From Parapristionchus giblindavisi (lineage: Eukaryota; Nematoda; Chromadorea; Rhabditida; Diplogasteridae), in the NCBI GenBank assembly GCA_943737045.1, contig CALSFV010000427.1:99501-163500 (forward strand): a DNA stretch of 64,000 nt, in the 5' to 3' direction. Position 1 is the stretch's first letter, and every line of letters starts with the position of its first letter. Below are positions 11,347-24,250 of the stretch, piece after piece. The notes under the pieces are model-generated. The model made no database searches and was not told the DNA's origin. It saw only the letters and a program-made list of their open reading frames with translations. Made by a program: the position numbers and the translations under genes.

Positions 11347-13418
11347 TTATTTGGATTTATCTTTTTTTCTTCTTTCTACTTTTCTTAGATTGATTATCAG
11401 TAGATGATGAAGATGTTTCGGACGAATCTTTCTTTGACCCTCTAGCAGGAGTTTCAGACTGAATACATAAAGATGAATCAATAATCAATAAAATAATCGA
11501 TACCAAATAAGCTGGATTGATAGTCTGATCTATACCAGTATAAACTTCCTGTGATATTGGAAGAATCTCTACAATTTAATTTAAAGCATAATTTGCATTA
11601 ATATCAATTGAATGAATCAATATACAAACCTAATCGTGGACAATTAGTTATTCCGTTTACTCTAATTCCAGATGTCTTTCCTCTTCCTTCCATATCTAGT
11701 AATTCTTTGACACAAATATCAACTACATCATCATCCAATCGAGGATTAGGATCAACTGCCTTTTGTACACATAAAGCAGCACGAACCAACAAAGATCAAA
11801 GATCAAAGATTAATCATCTAAGAATCTCAGGTAAATCGCTTTGAATCTAATCGGGGCATTTTTTGAATCTAATCGGAACATGCGTCTTTTTGAATCTAAT
11901 CAGAACATTTTTTGAATCTAATTAGAAAATTTTTGAATCTAATCAGAGCGTCCGTTTTTGCATCTAATCATAACACTTTTTGAATCTAATTAGAAAATTT
12001 TTGAAATCTAATCAGAGAATTTTTTGAATCTAATCAGATCATTTGTCTTTTTGAATCTAATCAGAACGTTTTTTGAATCTAATCAAAGAGATTTTTGAAT
12101 CTAATTTAGCCCTAGTTTCTTCTAAAATTGCTCTAATTAGATTCAAAACGATTTGCCTGAGATTGTCTCACAATTCTCATACAAGGTGGACTGAAAGCTC
12201 GCTCGAATATAATTCGACAGTGATTCTAAAAGAGTCGACATTGATCTTTGATCTTTGATCTTTGAATATACCTTCTCCATAAGATTAGTTGTCATGAGTC
12301 TTCTACAATCAGATACAGATGTAACTCCAATCAATCTCTCACTATCACCGACAGCGAGAATTGCATCTCCGACCTAAATCAATAAATCAATCAATATTGA
12401 TCTATAGTATCATTAATACATTGAATACTCTTCGACTAACAGATCTCCAACCATTATCAACTGCTGAAACGTATACTTTACCACACGCACCCTGGAATAT
12501 CAATAAATCAATAAGTATTGTATTATCTATTGATCTACCTTCACAGTTACACCAAGATTAGCATTTGGTACAAGAACAAGGATGCACTTTAAAAATGTAA
12601 ATCCGTCTGGTCTCTCCTATATATTGATTAATTTTATCATACGGTATACTGTATCATTGATTAGAGTAATCATAACATACTTCAGCGGGCGGAATTTCAG
12701 ATGAATTACTAGGAATAGTATGAAATTTGATCAATCTCATGCGTTCAATCTCGATGAAACCATTGAATCCTCTGAATGAAGTAATCAATAATCAATAATC
12801 AATAATCAATAATTAAATTCTGACTTAGCTTCTTTAAGTTCCCTCTTTAGATCATCTCGACTTTTAAGATCTTTTCCATTCACTTTTTCTATAACATCAC
12901 CAAGATCTAATAACTACAAATGAATCAATCGATAAAATCTAAATTAATCCATATCATCTACAGTACTTCTTCCAATTCAGGTGCACAATGGGTCACTACC
13001 AATTCTTTTGTTGTAAATATAAGAGTCTTCATTCCAATTGTACATGGTACTTTCACCTTATGAAGATCAAAGATCAAAAGTAGTACAATAAATCAATGAA
13101 TACCGTATCGATCTTGAACCAATTTGCATCAATCTTATTGTATACTTCTGTTACAATATTAGTAGCATGTACACTACAAATATAATCTCGTAATGTATAT
13201 ATTCATATCATGACTACCCCATATCCTTGTTCATCTTATTTTTGTGTTTAATTGGACCATCTCCTTTAGTTGAAGTACCTCCACTATCAATTTCAGTCTT
13301 CATCTTCTCATCTTCATCATTCAATCGTTCTTCTCGTGGCTTACTTTTTCTATTAACTATATCATATCAATAGAGATCATATCAATATCAGATATCATAC
13401 CAAGTTTGGAGAACATTC
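11347..13418 (-). CDS. Protein with two PDZ-like domains
   Basis: Starts MFSKLVNRKSKPREERLNDE (CAT 13416-13418; the first codons are split by an intron). PDZ 1: VPCTIGMKTLIFTTKELVVT, then LDLGDVIEKVNGKDLKSRDD, then a GFNGFIEIER strand. PDZ 2: CILVLVPNANLGVTVKGACG, then KVYVSAVDNGWRSVS, a VGDAILAVGD turn and SVSDCRRLMTTNLMEK. The GD-I--VNG/VGD turn before helix B is the hallmark. The C-terminal tail is lysine/serine rich (SKKSRKKKKKDKSK-stop). Such PDZ proteins form families in nematodes. The intron between the NLMEK exon and the AVDPNPRLDDDV exon is expanded by a repeat array (11800-12265). Confidence 0.65.
11796..12265. repeat. Intronic foldback with TTTTGAATCTAATCAGA array
   Basis: Outer limits are heptad repeats: aaagatcaaagatcaaag at about 11790-11809 and gatctttgatctttgatctt at 12243-12262, inverted relative to each other. 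Inside is an inverted pair, aatctcaggtaaatcgcttt (11823) and the reverse of aaacgatttgcctgagatt (to 12164). The core (11850-12110) holds about a dozen degenerate direct copies of TTTTTGAATCTAATCAGA, roughly 20-22 bp apart. It lies inside an intron of the PDZ gene. Confidence 0.8.
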
Positions 13419-13932
13419 TATGAGGAGACAACCGTCTCGATAGATGATTACAATAATGAATGAACCCTTTCCAGTATCAAAAGATATCAATACAGATAAT
13501 TAGATAATTTAATACGATATAATGAGATAATATGTAATGATCATGTGAAAAGTTTATGGCAGATAATTGTTATCGTGTAGCATCATTTAAGTAAAACTTG
13601 GAATGAAAGAATAAGCTAGATGTATAGACTAGGATTAAAGAATGAAAACAATCGATACTCGATACACAAATACATTATGAACCGGTAATATTAATCACAT
13701 TGAGTTATGAATAAAGAAGAAAAAAACAATGACTTAGATCTAAGATGACAATAATAAAACATTATGAATAATAATAAGATAAATGCATATAAAATCATTC
13801 ATATAATAAGTAAATAAATGATTCATAATAGAAAGAATAATGTAAGTGAAAGACAAAAAGAAATGTAAGTTCAGTTAGTTAATATTCATATAAGTGAAGA
13901 TGGATCATAGATCTATTGTATCTGGATATAGT

Positions 13933-16900
13933 CTAACTAAGAATAAGTGCATCTCTTGCCTTCATTCCATGTTTTGCTTTGAAAAATTCGAATAAACAAA
14001 CAAAATGAGCTGAAGCTTGAGCCATTGCATCTACTGTTCCCTTCTTCAATACAGATAAACTACAGAGGAAGACAACAAGAGCTGAATAGATCATCAATCA
14101 ATCAATAATATCATTTACAATGAAATTAATATTGTAATATACCATCAGTGTTAAACATTTTTTGAAAACCATATAATAAATAAAAGATTAGTTGAATAAA
14201 TAAATAAATAAGTGGACGTACCGAAAGTAACTTCCTTGACATTCATAACATTATCTTCATCTCCATCAATAGAAGTAGCCAAATCAAAGAAGAACATGAA
14301 GATAAGAGGCTAAATAATTCATATTATATGAATATAATGAATGAAGACGAACTAGAAGACTTAATAGAAGAGGATGACAATGTTTCATTATACAATCACA
14401 TACAAAATTATATATTTCTACAGGATTACTTGGTGATATATTCATTAATCCATAATCAATGAGATCTACAAATCAATCAATAAATCTCATTGTACAATAA
14501 ATTATGTACAAACTCTTTCCAAAAGCAGCTAAAGGACGAGCTGATCCAACTGCTATCAGAAGAGAACATGTGAATAATATCATTACCAATCCAAACTTAG
14601 AATGAGGTCCTACTTTCTTAATTCAATATAATATAATAGAGTTGAAAAAAAAATATAAACTAACAAATGTAAATAATGAAAGAGTAGCTGCATATGCATA
14701 ATACATATTATATTGGGTTAATAGTAGAAGAAGGCAAACTATTATATTACGAGAGATTACACGAACAAGACGAGGTAGACCTTCTATTATCATTGAACTG
14801 AAACAATTATTATCAATCAATATTAGTTTACATTATCTCAATTCAAAAGTATGAAAAAATGGAAATAGTATAAATAACAAACATTCGTCTTATAATGGGT
14901 TGTAGAGGCATAGCAATCATAAATGTAGTCCCACGAGCAAATAGAAAGACTAATAAATAGACAGAAGTCCAACGATGAATCGAAATACTCAAATATACAC
15001 TCATTATTATTACAAATATCGATTAATATAATAACTCACAATATCACTCCAATCAATATAACCTTCACATTCAATAGTATCTGTAACGAAATAATAAGTC
15101 ATACTGTAATATAAGTAATCGATAACTAACCATTGGATATTGATTAATAAAATTATTAAAAGCGATGACTGGACGAATATCCAATAGAATAGGAATGAAA
15201 GCAGATAAAAGAAGACTAAAGAAGAATACTAATGGAAGTAATGTACTATCTAGTAAACGCTGAAATCAATATAATAATATGATTGATTATAGATTGATTG
15301 ATCTACTTGATAATATATCATCTGCCAATCAACTGTAGCCTCCATTTCATAAGAACATCCAATACTTCCACTCAATACAAAATCTCCTTTTAATCTTTGA
15401 CTCTCAGGATATATCATATTCACTCGAATCATACTTATATTACCCTAATAAATCAATCAATATTACTCAATTAATCAATCAATCAATACCTCTTCCTTAC
15501 TGTAGATTGTAAAGTTCTCTGCCGAACGGAATGTAATGTTAGCAGTGGCACCTCAAATAATTTAAAGATCAAATATGAATTATGATTTAAGCAAATAAAA
15601 TTGTTTAAAAAAGGTAAAAATGAGTACCCTGAATTCCTTCGGGACATTCAATAGGTTTAATCCGAATATGAAAGATAGCATCTTGTACATCACAATTGAT
15701 TTTCATTAACCAATGTCGTTTCTGAATTGTGATCAGATTTGGTTTACAGTGGATTCAAAATACCTTTTCATTAAACTTGAGTCTTCTTTTATCGATTGGT
15801 GTAAACCATCCAATTGAATTATTGAATAATGATCGTTTATCTCTAAACAATTCATCCTTGTTGTATTGAGGTTCAGTGTATTTATTGTAGAACATTGCTG
15901 TGACCTAGAATGAATCCATTCATTCAATCATATATAGACAAAACTAATACGATCATCAATCAACAACTATTCATCATTCATTTCCAATATAAAAAGAAAC
16001 TAACCTGTCTTGATAAGTATTTGTCCTTTCCCCTTCTCATCCAATTTCTTCCATGAGCAATCAACAAACTACTTACATGTCTATTCAAGATAAATATATT
16101 ATATTATCATCTAATCAATATATTAATACCTAACAAGTTGATTGCACCATACAAGACAATTATGATCAGATTCAGTAGCTACATCTCTTAATGACCATGA
16201 AGGATAATGTATTATTCGTTCATCATGATGTACAATAAAAGGACTTTCAAGAGTCATCTTATCAAAATCCCATTCCATCTACAATATAAATATCTTATTA
16301 GATAATAATATAATATAATATGAATAAGAAGATATGATAAAACAACCTTAATCATTCCACGAGCTAAATGATCTGGTACGAGATAATCTTTTAATCCTCC
16401 ACTATATGATACAAATGATATATGAGTTAGTTCATTCGATCGATTCCTCCACGCCTATACAGTACTTTATAGATTATATTGTATTGATCGATATTAATAC
16501 CTCATAAGTTTGATTATAGAAATCAAGCATAAGACCATCTGTATTGAATGGAGGTCTAAATAAAGGAGCACCCAATGTAATCATTGTATCAATAATTTCT
16601 GTAATATCAATATGAATATATGATATATAATAGATGAATACTAACTCATATTGACTCCATCATGAGCTGGAAGTGAATGAATGATTGTTCCTCCAAATGA
16701 ATGACCAATCAATATTAACTGACACATATGAATTTATAATAACACCAATGAAATGATAGTTAAATGAACCTTTTCTATTCCATGACGTTTGTACATTTCA
16801 AGGATAGTTGCTATTGTTTGAACTACAAATTCACGTTGTCGATACAAAGCAGCGCCTGTTAAGAAGGTAAACTCCTATAATAAATAACGTGAATTATTGG

Positions 16901-19900
16901 TATACATAAATATCAAATGCTACCTCATCAAAATCGGTAGCAAAAAATACAAATCGATGTTTATTACGATAATCTCTATTGGTAATATTGGTAGCAGTTG
17001 TGGCTATCGATCGAACCTGCAAATTCCTCTCAATACTACCTTATTCTAAAGTTACAGTATTACCTGTTTGCCTGAACCTCCACTACCAGGAATGAATAGA
17101 ACAGGAACATCAATAGATTGGAGGGAACTGAACTTATGGATTGTTAAGAGACCGGCTCGGTAAGACTCGAGCATGGTCCGGACATTCGCCAAGACTTTCG
17201 ATCTGGGCCTCAATACTTTCATCATAGACACATACCGGGGGGAGACCGATGAAAGTTATAGTGAAAATGCCCTTGGGCTCAAACCCGGCTCACATATGTT
17301 TCATAAATTAAAAAATTGAAAAATTCATAACTTTTCAATCGTGATAGCTAGGACTTCTATTTCTTTTTATTGGTGAATAACATGTCATGCACTGTTGTAA
17401 ACACTCCTGAACAATAATATCATATCGTTCTGAATATGTTTTTTCGTGATTGATTTTCAGATTCTTCTTCTTCTATCCTCGTTGAAGAGATACTGCAAGA
17501 AATGCCATAGTGTATATTGTAGCTCTGACGATTATGTACATGGTGGTCACATTCCCTTGGTCAGCCAGTTTGTCATAAGCCTCGAAAATTGCAACTGAAT
17601 GTGAGATATGTGTAAATTGCAAAAATCGAAAATTAAATTTCTTGAAATTCGCAAGAGTGAGAGGTAGCTGTATTATGTCATTTTACTCGTAGTGATGCGC
17701 GTAAATAGGAATAATATACAAATAGACTCGGACTACATTTTTAAAAAATTTAGAAAAATAATTATTTTATTTTTATTTTTTCGACTCCCACATTCAGTCG
17801 ACCGTCAAGGCAAGTTGATCCATAGGGCGGATGGTGGCTGATGCATGTCCGTTTGCGAAAACAACTGCCTCGTGAAGAATCGTCGTTTCGCAGATCTAGA
17901 ATTTATTTATTAAACTATCAAACTTGAAAATTTATATGTTTCTTTGATATAAATCGGTTGGAAGGTAGCGTATTGCATCCAAAGCTGTACCATTTTAATC
18001 AGTAGGAGTAAACGCTATTGGACAACCGTCAACGTCAGGAATCGCGAACTGATTTTTTTTTTCAGTCAACTCATGATTTTCAACCATGACCCGGGGTTCA
18101 TGGTTGAGAATGGCTGAGGTCGAAAAATTCATGATGATCCCAGACTAAATACTATGTGGCATTATATCAACAGTGAGCCAACTTTTATTTTTATGGATAC
18201 CATAACTCGAATTACCGTAATCTAGCTACCGTATCCCATAATAATGTGGTGAGATTCTCGGAAAATTCAGGTGCGTGCATTACTATTACGGTAATTCGAG
18301 TTATGGTATCCATAAAAATAAAAGTTGGCTCACTGTTGATATAATGCCACATAGTATTTAGTCTGGGATCATCATGAATTTTTCGACCTCAGCCATTCTC
18401 AACCATGAACCCCGGGTCATGGTTGAAAATAATGGGTCGACTGAAAAAAAATAGTTCGTGATTCCTGACGGTTACGGTAGTGCAGTACAGTGCACTCCTA
18501 CTGATAACAATGGTACAGCTTTGGTTGTCGTACGCCACCTTCCAACCGATTTATATCAAAGAAACATATAAATTTTCAAGTTTGATAGTTTAATAAATAA
18601 ATTCTAGATCTGCGAAACGACGATTCTTCACGAGGCAGTTGTTTTCGCAAACGGACATACATCAGCCACCATCCGCCCTATGAATCAACTTGCCTTGACG
18701 GTCGACTGAATGTGGGAGTTGAAAAAATAAAAATAAAATAATTATTTTTCTAAATTTTTTAAAAGTGTAGTCCGAGTCTATTTGTATATTTTTCCTATTT
18801 ACGCGCATCACTACGAGTAAAATGACATAATAAAGCTACCTCTCACTCTTCCGAATTTCAAGAAATTTAATTTTCTATTTTTTCAATATACACATATCTC
18901 ACATTCAGTTGTAATTTTCGAGGCTTATGACAAACTGGCTTACCAAGGGAATGTGACCACCATGTACATAATCGTCAGAGCTACAATATACACTATGGCA
19001 TTTCTTGCAGTATCTCTTCAACGAGGATAGAAGAAGAAGAATCTGAAAATCAATCACGAAAAAACATATTCAGAACGATATGATATTATTGTTCAGGAGT
19101 GTTTACAACAGTACATGACATGTTATTCACCAATAAAAAGAAATAGAAGTCCTAGCTATCACGATTGAAAAGTTATGAATTTTTCAATTTTTTAATTTAT
19201 GAAACATATGTGAGCCGGGTTTGAGCCCAAGGGCATTTTCACTATAACTTTCATCGGTCTCCCCCCGGTATGTGTCTATGATGAAAGTATTAAGGCCCAG
19301 ATCGAAGGTCTTGGCGAATGTCCGGCAGGGGGTCATAATGCTCGAGCCTTACCGAGCCGGCCTCTTAAGAGAAAGATCAAAGATCAAAGATCATTTACCT
19401 ATCATGATATCCTTCCATATATCTTAATAAAGTGTAATGGGGAACATTATTGTAGGGAACGTCGATTGGCTAGAAAGAAAAGGAAAAATTAGGTAATTTG
19501 TTCATAGATCATTAGTTACATTGAAGATCATTGGTCGATAAATGTATGTCATCTCACATTCGTTCATCTATAAGAAAAATCAATAGTTGAGGATAATAAA
19601 TAGAATAATTAACCTCATGAAGATCATAATGCATATTCATTGTGTAGATGAGAATAAATAATGCAGGGAAGAACAAGAATACCTCAGCTAACAACTGAAC
19701 AAAGTAAGAATGTTAATGAACAAGATCGTCAACCAACCTCTATTGAAGGTCCTTCTTCACTCCGACTAGGTCGTCGTGACTTTTCTGAATCATCCTTTAC
19801 AGTTACGCCTGCACTTTCTGGTTCAGCGGAGTTCACGACATTGTCAAACGCCTTTTCATCGGGAGACTAAAAGAAATGCAAAACATATTAGAGTTTGGAG

Positions 19901-20067
19901 GAACTAAAGCACGGTCTCATTCTGTCACATATCAAATGATCATTCATTAGTGAATCAAATAATCAACGTCAACATTCACGAACACAAACCTGGCATGACT
20001 GAAGTTGATCTTGTTGAGCTAGCAGTGCATCATATCTACCTCTCCTATTACGGCCTCCTTTACCCAT
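13933..20067 (-). CDS. PGAP1: GPI inositol-deacylase (PGAP1 family)
   Basis: ER lipase that removes the acyl chain from GPI-anchor inositol. Start MGKGGRNRRGRYDALLAQQD (CAT 20065-20067). After an acidic cytosolic stretch comes membrane helix VFLFFPALFILIYTM, then NECEMTYIYRP, HYTLLRYMEGYHD and SIDVPVLFIPGSGGSGKQV, matching the family's CSM-YM, LYLYGEG and IPVLFLPGNAGSYKQVRS. The nucleophile elbow is LILIGHSFGGT. Later exons include EWDFDKMTLESPFIVHHDER, a luminal beta-rich part and C-terminal multi-pass helices, ending KHGMKARDALILS-stop at 13933. About 20 exons. The intron between the GYHD and SLQSIDVP exons carries a 2.2-kb foldback element (17144-19368). Confidence 0.9.
17144..19368. mobile_element. 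2.2-kb TTAA foldback element in a PGAP1 intron
   Basis: Near-perfect palindrome. The left end TTAAGAGACCGGCTCGGTAA is matched in reverse by ACCGAGCCGGCCTCTTAA at the right end. Arms of about 1.08 kb (17144-18224 and about 18283-19368) flank a spacer of about 58 bp. TTAA at both tips is the target-site signature of piggyBac-like insertions. No ORF of useful length was seen, so it is non-autonomous. Small mismatches between arms (for example near 18010-18060 versus 18420-18480) show some age. A 473-bp element at 28355-28827 shares the terminal TTAAGAG-CCGG. Confidence 0.9.
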
Positions 20068-20509
20068 CTGAACGATATGGAAAGAAATAGAAGGAGAGCA
20101 TGAATAAATAACGCTGACAGAACTACGACAATGAATCACTTTGCGCATACAATGAAAACAAGCACAATCCAATTTCTGAAAAGAAACAATAATTCATCTT
20201 GAAATACAATGTTTTCGCATGCCAGAAATACACAAAAGAAGAAACCGCACACCTATTTTAAGTGAAATTTAAGCATAGTAGAAAAATAGAGAAATATACA
20301 TGAAAAAATTGAATTACCGCCTTTGAAATTCTACCGTATTCATTTGTCGAATTCAGCACACAATAAATAGTACGAGTGACAAGTGTGATCGAATGTGGAT
20401 TCGAATTTGATTTTTTTAAATCTTCATTTATGTTTCCCCCCATATTATATCACTATTATTGTTTTTTCATAACTTCTTTTTAGGGTTCGTCCCTCTTCCT
20501 TATTGAATA
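20068..20509. promoter_or_regulatory. Shared upstream region of divergent PGAP1 and symplekin genes
   Basis: The two start codons face away from each other, 442 bp apart. The interval is AT-rich with no recognised core-promoter motif. A probable 3' splice acceptor (ttctttttag, about 20474-20483) precedes the symplekin ATG and could serve spliced-leader addition or a 5' UTR intron. Role as a bidirectional promoter is inferred from layout only. Confidence 0.35.
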
Positions 20510-23500
20510 ATGGATGAAGTGGAAATCGGAGAATCGTTGGATGAACTTATCGTAGCTTCACTTCAAGAAGCACAGTCTGCCTCAGAGCCCAGCGATAAGC
20601 TTCATCATCTAAAAAGAGTATACTTAATATAGTATATCATTTGCTAAAGAACAAACTTTCAGACGGAAGAGTTACTTTTAAATCGAGAAAGTGGAGCTCA
20701 TTTGATCGACAATTTCCTCGATGAAATGTTACAGTTCGCAGCTCATCCACAATCATCTATCAAATGTTTCGTGATTAGCTTCATTGAGAGAGCATGGTGT
20801 GTTGCATATACATATTAATCGAATATTTTATGTTGTATTTCAGTAAAAAAGATGCAGAAGTAATGAGAAAGGCAGTGAATACTTTGACATTTCTTTTAAT
20901 GGCTGATGGAGATAGTAATGTACAAGTTACTAAGAAGGTATTCATATTTTTTTATCATCTCATTACATTTATGATTATTACAGGCAATGTCTGCTTGTAC
21001 GAATATCTATAGTATTGTTCTTCGATGGGTTGTGTCGACAAGGGTTTGTTATTTATGCGTTTCATTCATGATTAGTCTACTATATATTATCATCAAGTGT
21101 TGTATTGAAGGGCGATCAAGATGTCAAATCATGCTGGGATTCATTCTGTCAATTGAAAGCAAGGATCATGTTCCATATTGACAATGATAACGAAGGGTAT
21201 ATCAATTGTTAAGATAAAATGTATCATAAATTGAATAGCTTAACTTTGTCTCCACTCACTGTAGGTTAAAATAACGTAGTCGTTGATCGTAGATATATAC
21301 GGTACAAATCCTTTTGAGAAAGTTTTGATATCACGGTGAAAATATGATCGATACATCTAAGAAGGAATGAATAGAAACCGTGGACATGTGGACATTTTAA
21401 GAGTATATTTATATGATAAACCTTATTCCTTTTCAGAATACGAACGATGGTGATTAAATTTCTCGAGGCTGTAGTTTTGGCTCAATCTACTAAAACTGAC
21501 GTATATTCATTTTTTAAAACTTTACTGATAATTCCGTGTACACAAATTTGTTTTTAGTTATTCATGTATAACTCTTATTGATGAGATCAAATCAATTAAT
21601 GTGAAGTACAGTATACATATAAAAGCATGTAAATGTACTCTAGTAATATTATATAACATGCAATATAAAACTAGTTAAGGCCCCGCTGTTTCGGCCAATA
21701 TCTATCATTATCTTGACATTTACCATCCTTGTATTCTAATTACTCATAATTACAGCAATCAGAGAATGGATCCAAAGATCAGATGAGTTTCAATGAAATT
21801 CCTCGTGATCATCGATATATCAGGTTTTTTTTAAAAGTTGTTATTTATCAACTTACAGAAACGTTAGAATGCAAGCATTCATGGGTGGGGCACAGGAGTT
21901 TGATTCTAAAGGGACATCCGAAAATTGCGAAAACAGGGGCATCCCACATCATAAATTTCGCCCTCACAAAATTTGTATATAGTGGGTAAATTTTCGAAAT
22001 ATGGGCCGTTTTAGAAAAAATCATTATTTTTCGCTTAAATTGTATTTTTTCTCATAAAAAAGCCTTATATAGTGGGTCGATCCTGAAATGTTCCGTATTT
22101 AGCTGGTCGATCCTCACATTATAAGAATATGAAAATGAATGATTTTTTGTATGAAATTTTTAAAAAATCGCCTACTTCATTTTTACGGTGGGCACACGGA
22201 GAAAAAATTCCCTAGTAACGTCTCTCCACGGAATTATTCCCTCATGGGTAAGGGAATTATTCCCTCATAGGGGACGAATTCCCTTATCAATAAGGGAAGA
22301 ATTCCGTAGAGAGACTTTTCTAGGGAATAATTCCCTTATAGACAAGGGTTTTTTTCTGTGGGTGCATTTCACTCAATTTTCGGAAAGCCCTAAAATTTAT
22401 ACTTTACATATGAAAGTATGGTTTATGGGGCATATTTCAATTTCCCTCTTTTAGTTTTCTCTTTTAGTTATCGTCAAATGCAATCAGAAGCTCAACATTG
22501 TATGCAATCATTGATTGATCAAACAACAATATCTCATATATCCAGTCAGAATCTACTCACTGTCCTAGCCGCTCTATGCAATATAAGTATGATATTCAGT
22601 GCCTTATCCTCACTACCGTATTTCTAACGTCATCGAATCTGTTATATTCTCTCTACAGTATCCCTGATATATTGAATTGCAGGTCGTCAACGACCAGATT
22701 TCTTTTCTCGTGTAGTGGATGCAATAGATGTACTTCAAGTGAATCTACCTCCAACATTATCAACAAGTCAAGTAAAAGCTGTTCGAAAGGAACTAAAGAT
22801 GCATCTACTTCGTCTTATGAAACATCCTTCGGCTATTCCATATGCTATTAAGATCTCTACTCTTTTATCTGATCTTGGAGCTACTCAACTTGTTAGTTTA
22901 ATCTTCATTCATTATCCTTTTATATATTATGAATCATTGAAAGTTAGAGTATTCATGGAAGAAGTTATTATCATTCTTTTAGGAGATACAAAAGGTGATG
23001 CCAGTAGAAGCAAAGAGAAAAGCCTCAACAGTGAAAGAAGAAGAACCATTAGAAAAGAGAAAGAAAGATGAAGCTGGACCTAGTAATGCAGGTATTATAT
23101 TGTAGTTAATGATATTTACAATATTGTCGCGATCAATATTTTAAAAATTTTTTTGATATGATGTTTGATCTTTGATCTTTGTAAGGAGAAGAAGATGAGG
23201 AAGATGATGAAGAAGACTTGAAAACTGATCTAACTATGGAAAGTGCTATAGATGTTACTGAAAGGTATATTTATTTATTTTATTTTCATCAATCAATCAA
23301 TTTTTTTTTTCAGATTTGTTTTCTCTCGTCTCAATCCTACAATAGTGACAAATCTCGTATTGATCTCATTGGTGAGTTTATTCACTCGAATCAATCAATA
23401 ATTATATAATCAATATCAGGCAACTCTCCCTGATACGATGCCTGCTGCATTCCAAGCTACTCATACTCCCATTGCATCGGCAGGAACAGAGGTTAGTTAT

Positions 23501-24218
23501 ATAGATTGATTACGGTAGTTACAATCTATTGATTGATTGTCTTATTTAGTTCCAACGTCGTCGTCTATCTCGTATGATTGCCACACAAGCAACATCAATT
23601 GGAATTGGTCCAGGAGCTGATCAATTAAAGGAGCAGAAGTTGAAAGCTATTCAAGGTTAGTAATCATAGGTCAAATGGTGATCGGTTTTCAAAATGTGGT
23701 ACTGTTTTTCGATTGTTGGCGAATTTTGGCTCAGAATGCGGTCAGACTTGGTACTTAGTAACATACTTTTCGAACTATGTTAGTAATACATGTTTAACTT
23801 TAAAAATGTAATATCATTATATATTATAGAACGTCATATCGCCCGTAATGAAGGTGCCGTCATCCCTCCAACACCAGCACATTTCATGAAAACTGAAGAA
23901 GGAACTTCTACTAAAAGATTGCCACCTAAAGTACAGGTATATTTATTGTATTATTGATTGATATCGTATGTGTTTAATAAATCAATATTTGAAATGATGA
24001 ATGATGAATATAGGTATCACTTCCACCCCCAGTAGCAGTATCGAAGACTAAAGTACAAATGAATATTGTTACAAGTTGTAAAGATATGACTAAAGAAGAA
24101 AGAGAACGATTATTTGTCATTACTCTTAATCGATTGATGGATTGTGAAAGTTAGTCATACTCATTTAGATATCGATTGATGATCTTTGAACTTTTTATCT
24201 TGCTACAGTATCCTATTC

Positions 24219-24250
<32 letters not shown>

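Noticed and set aside
19661..19870. 69-residue plus-strand frame
   Set aside because: Shadow of the minus-strand PGAP1 exon encoding SPDEKAFDNVVNSAEPESAG.
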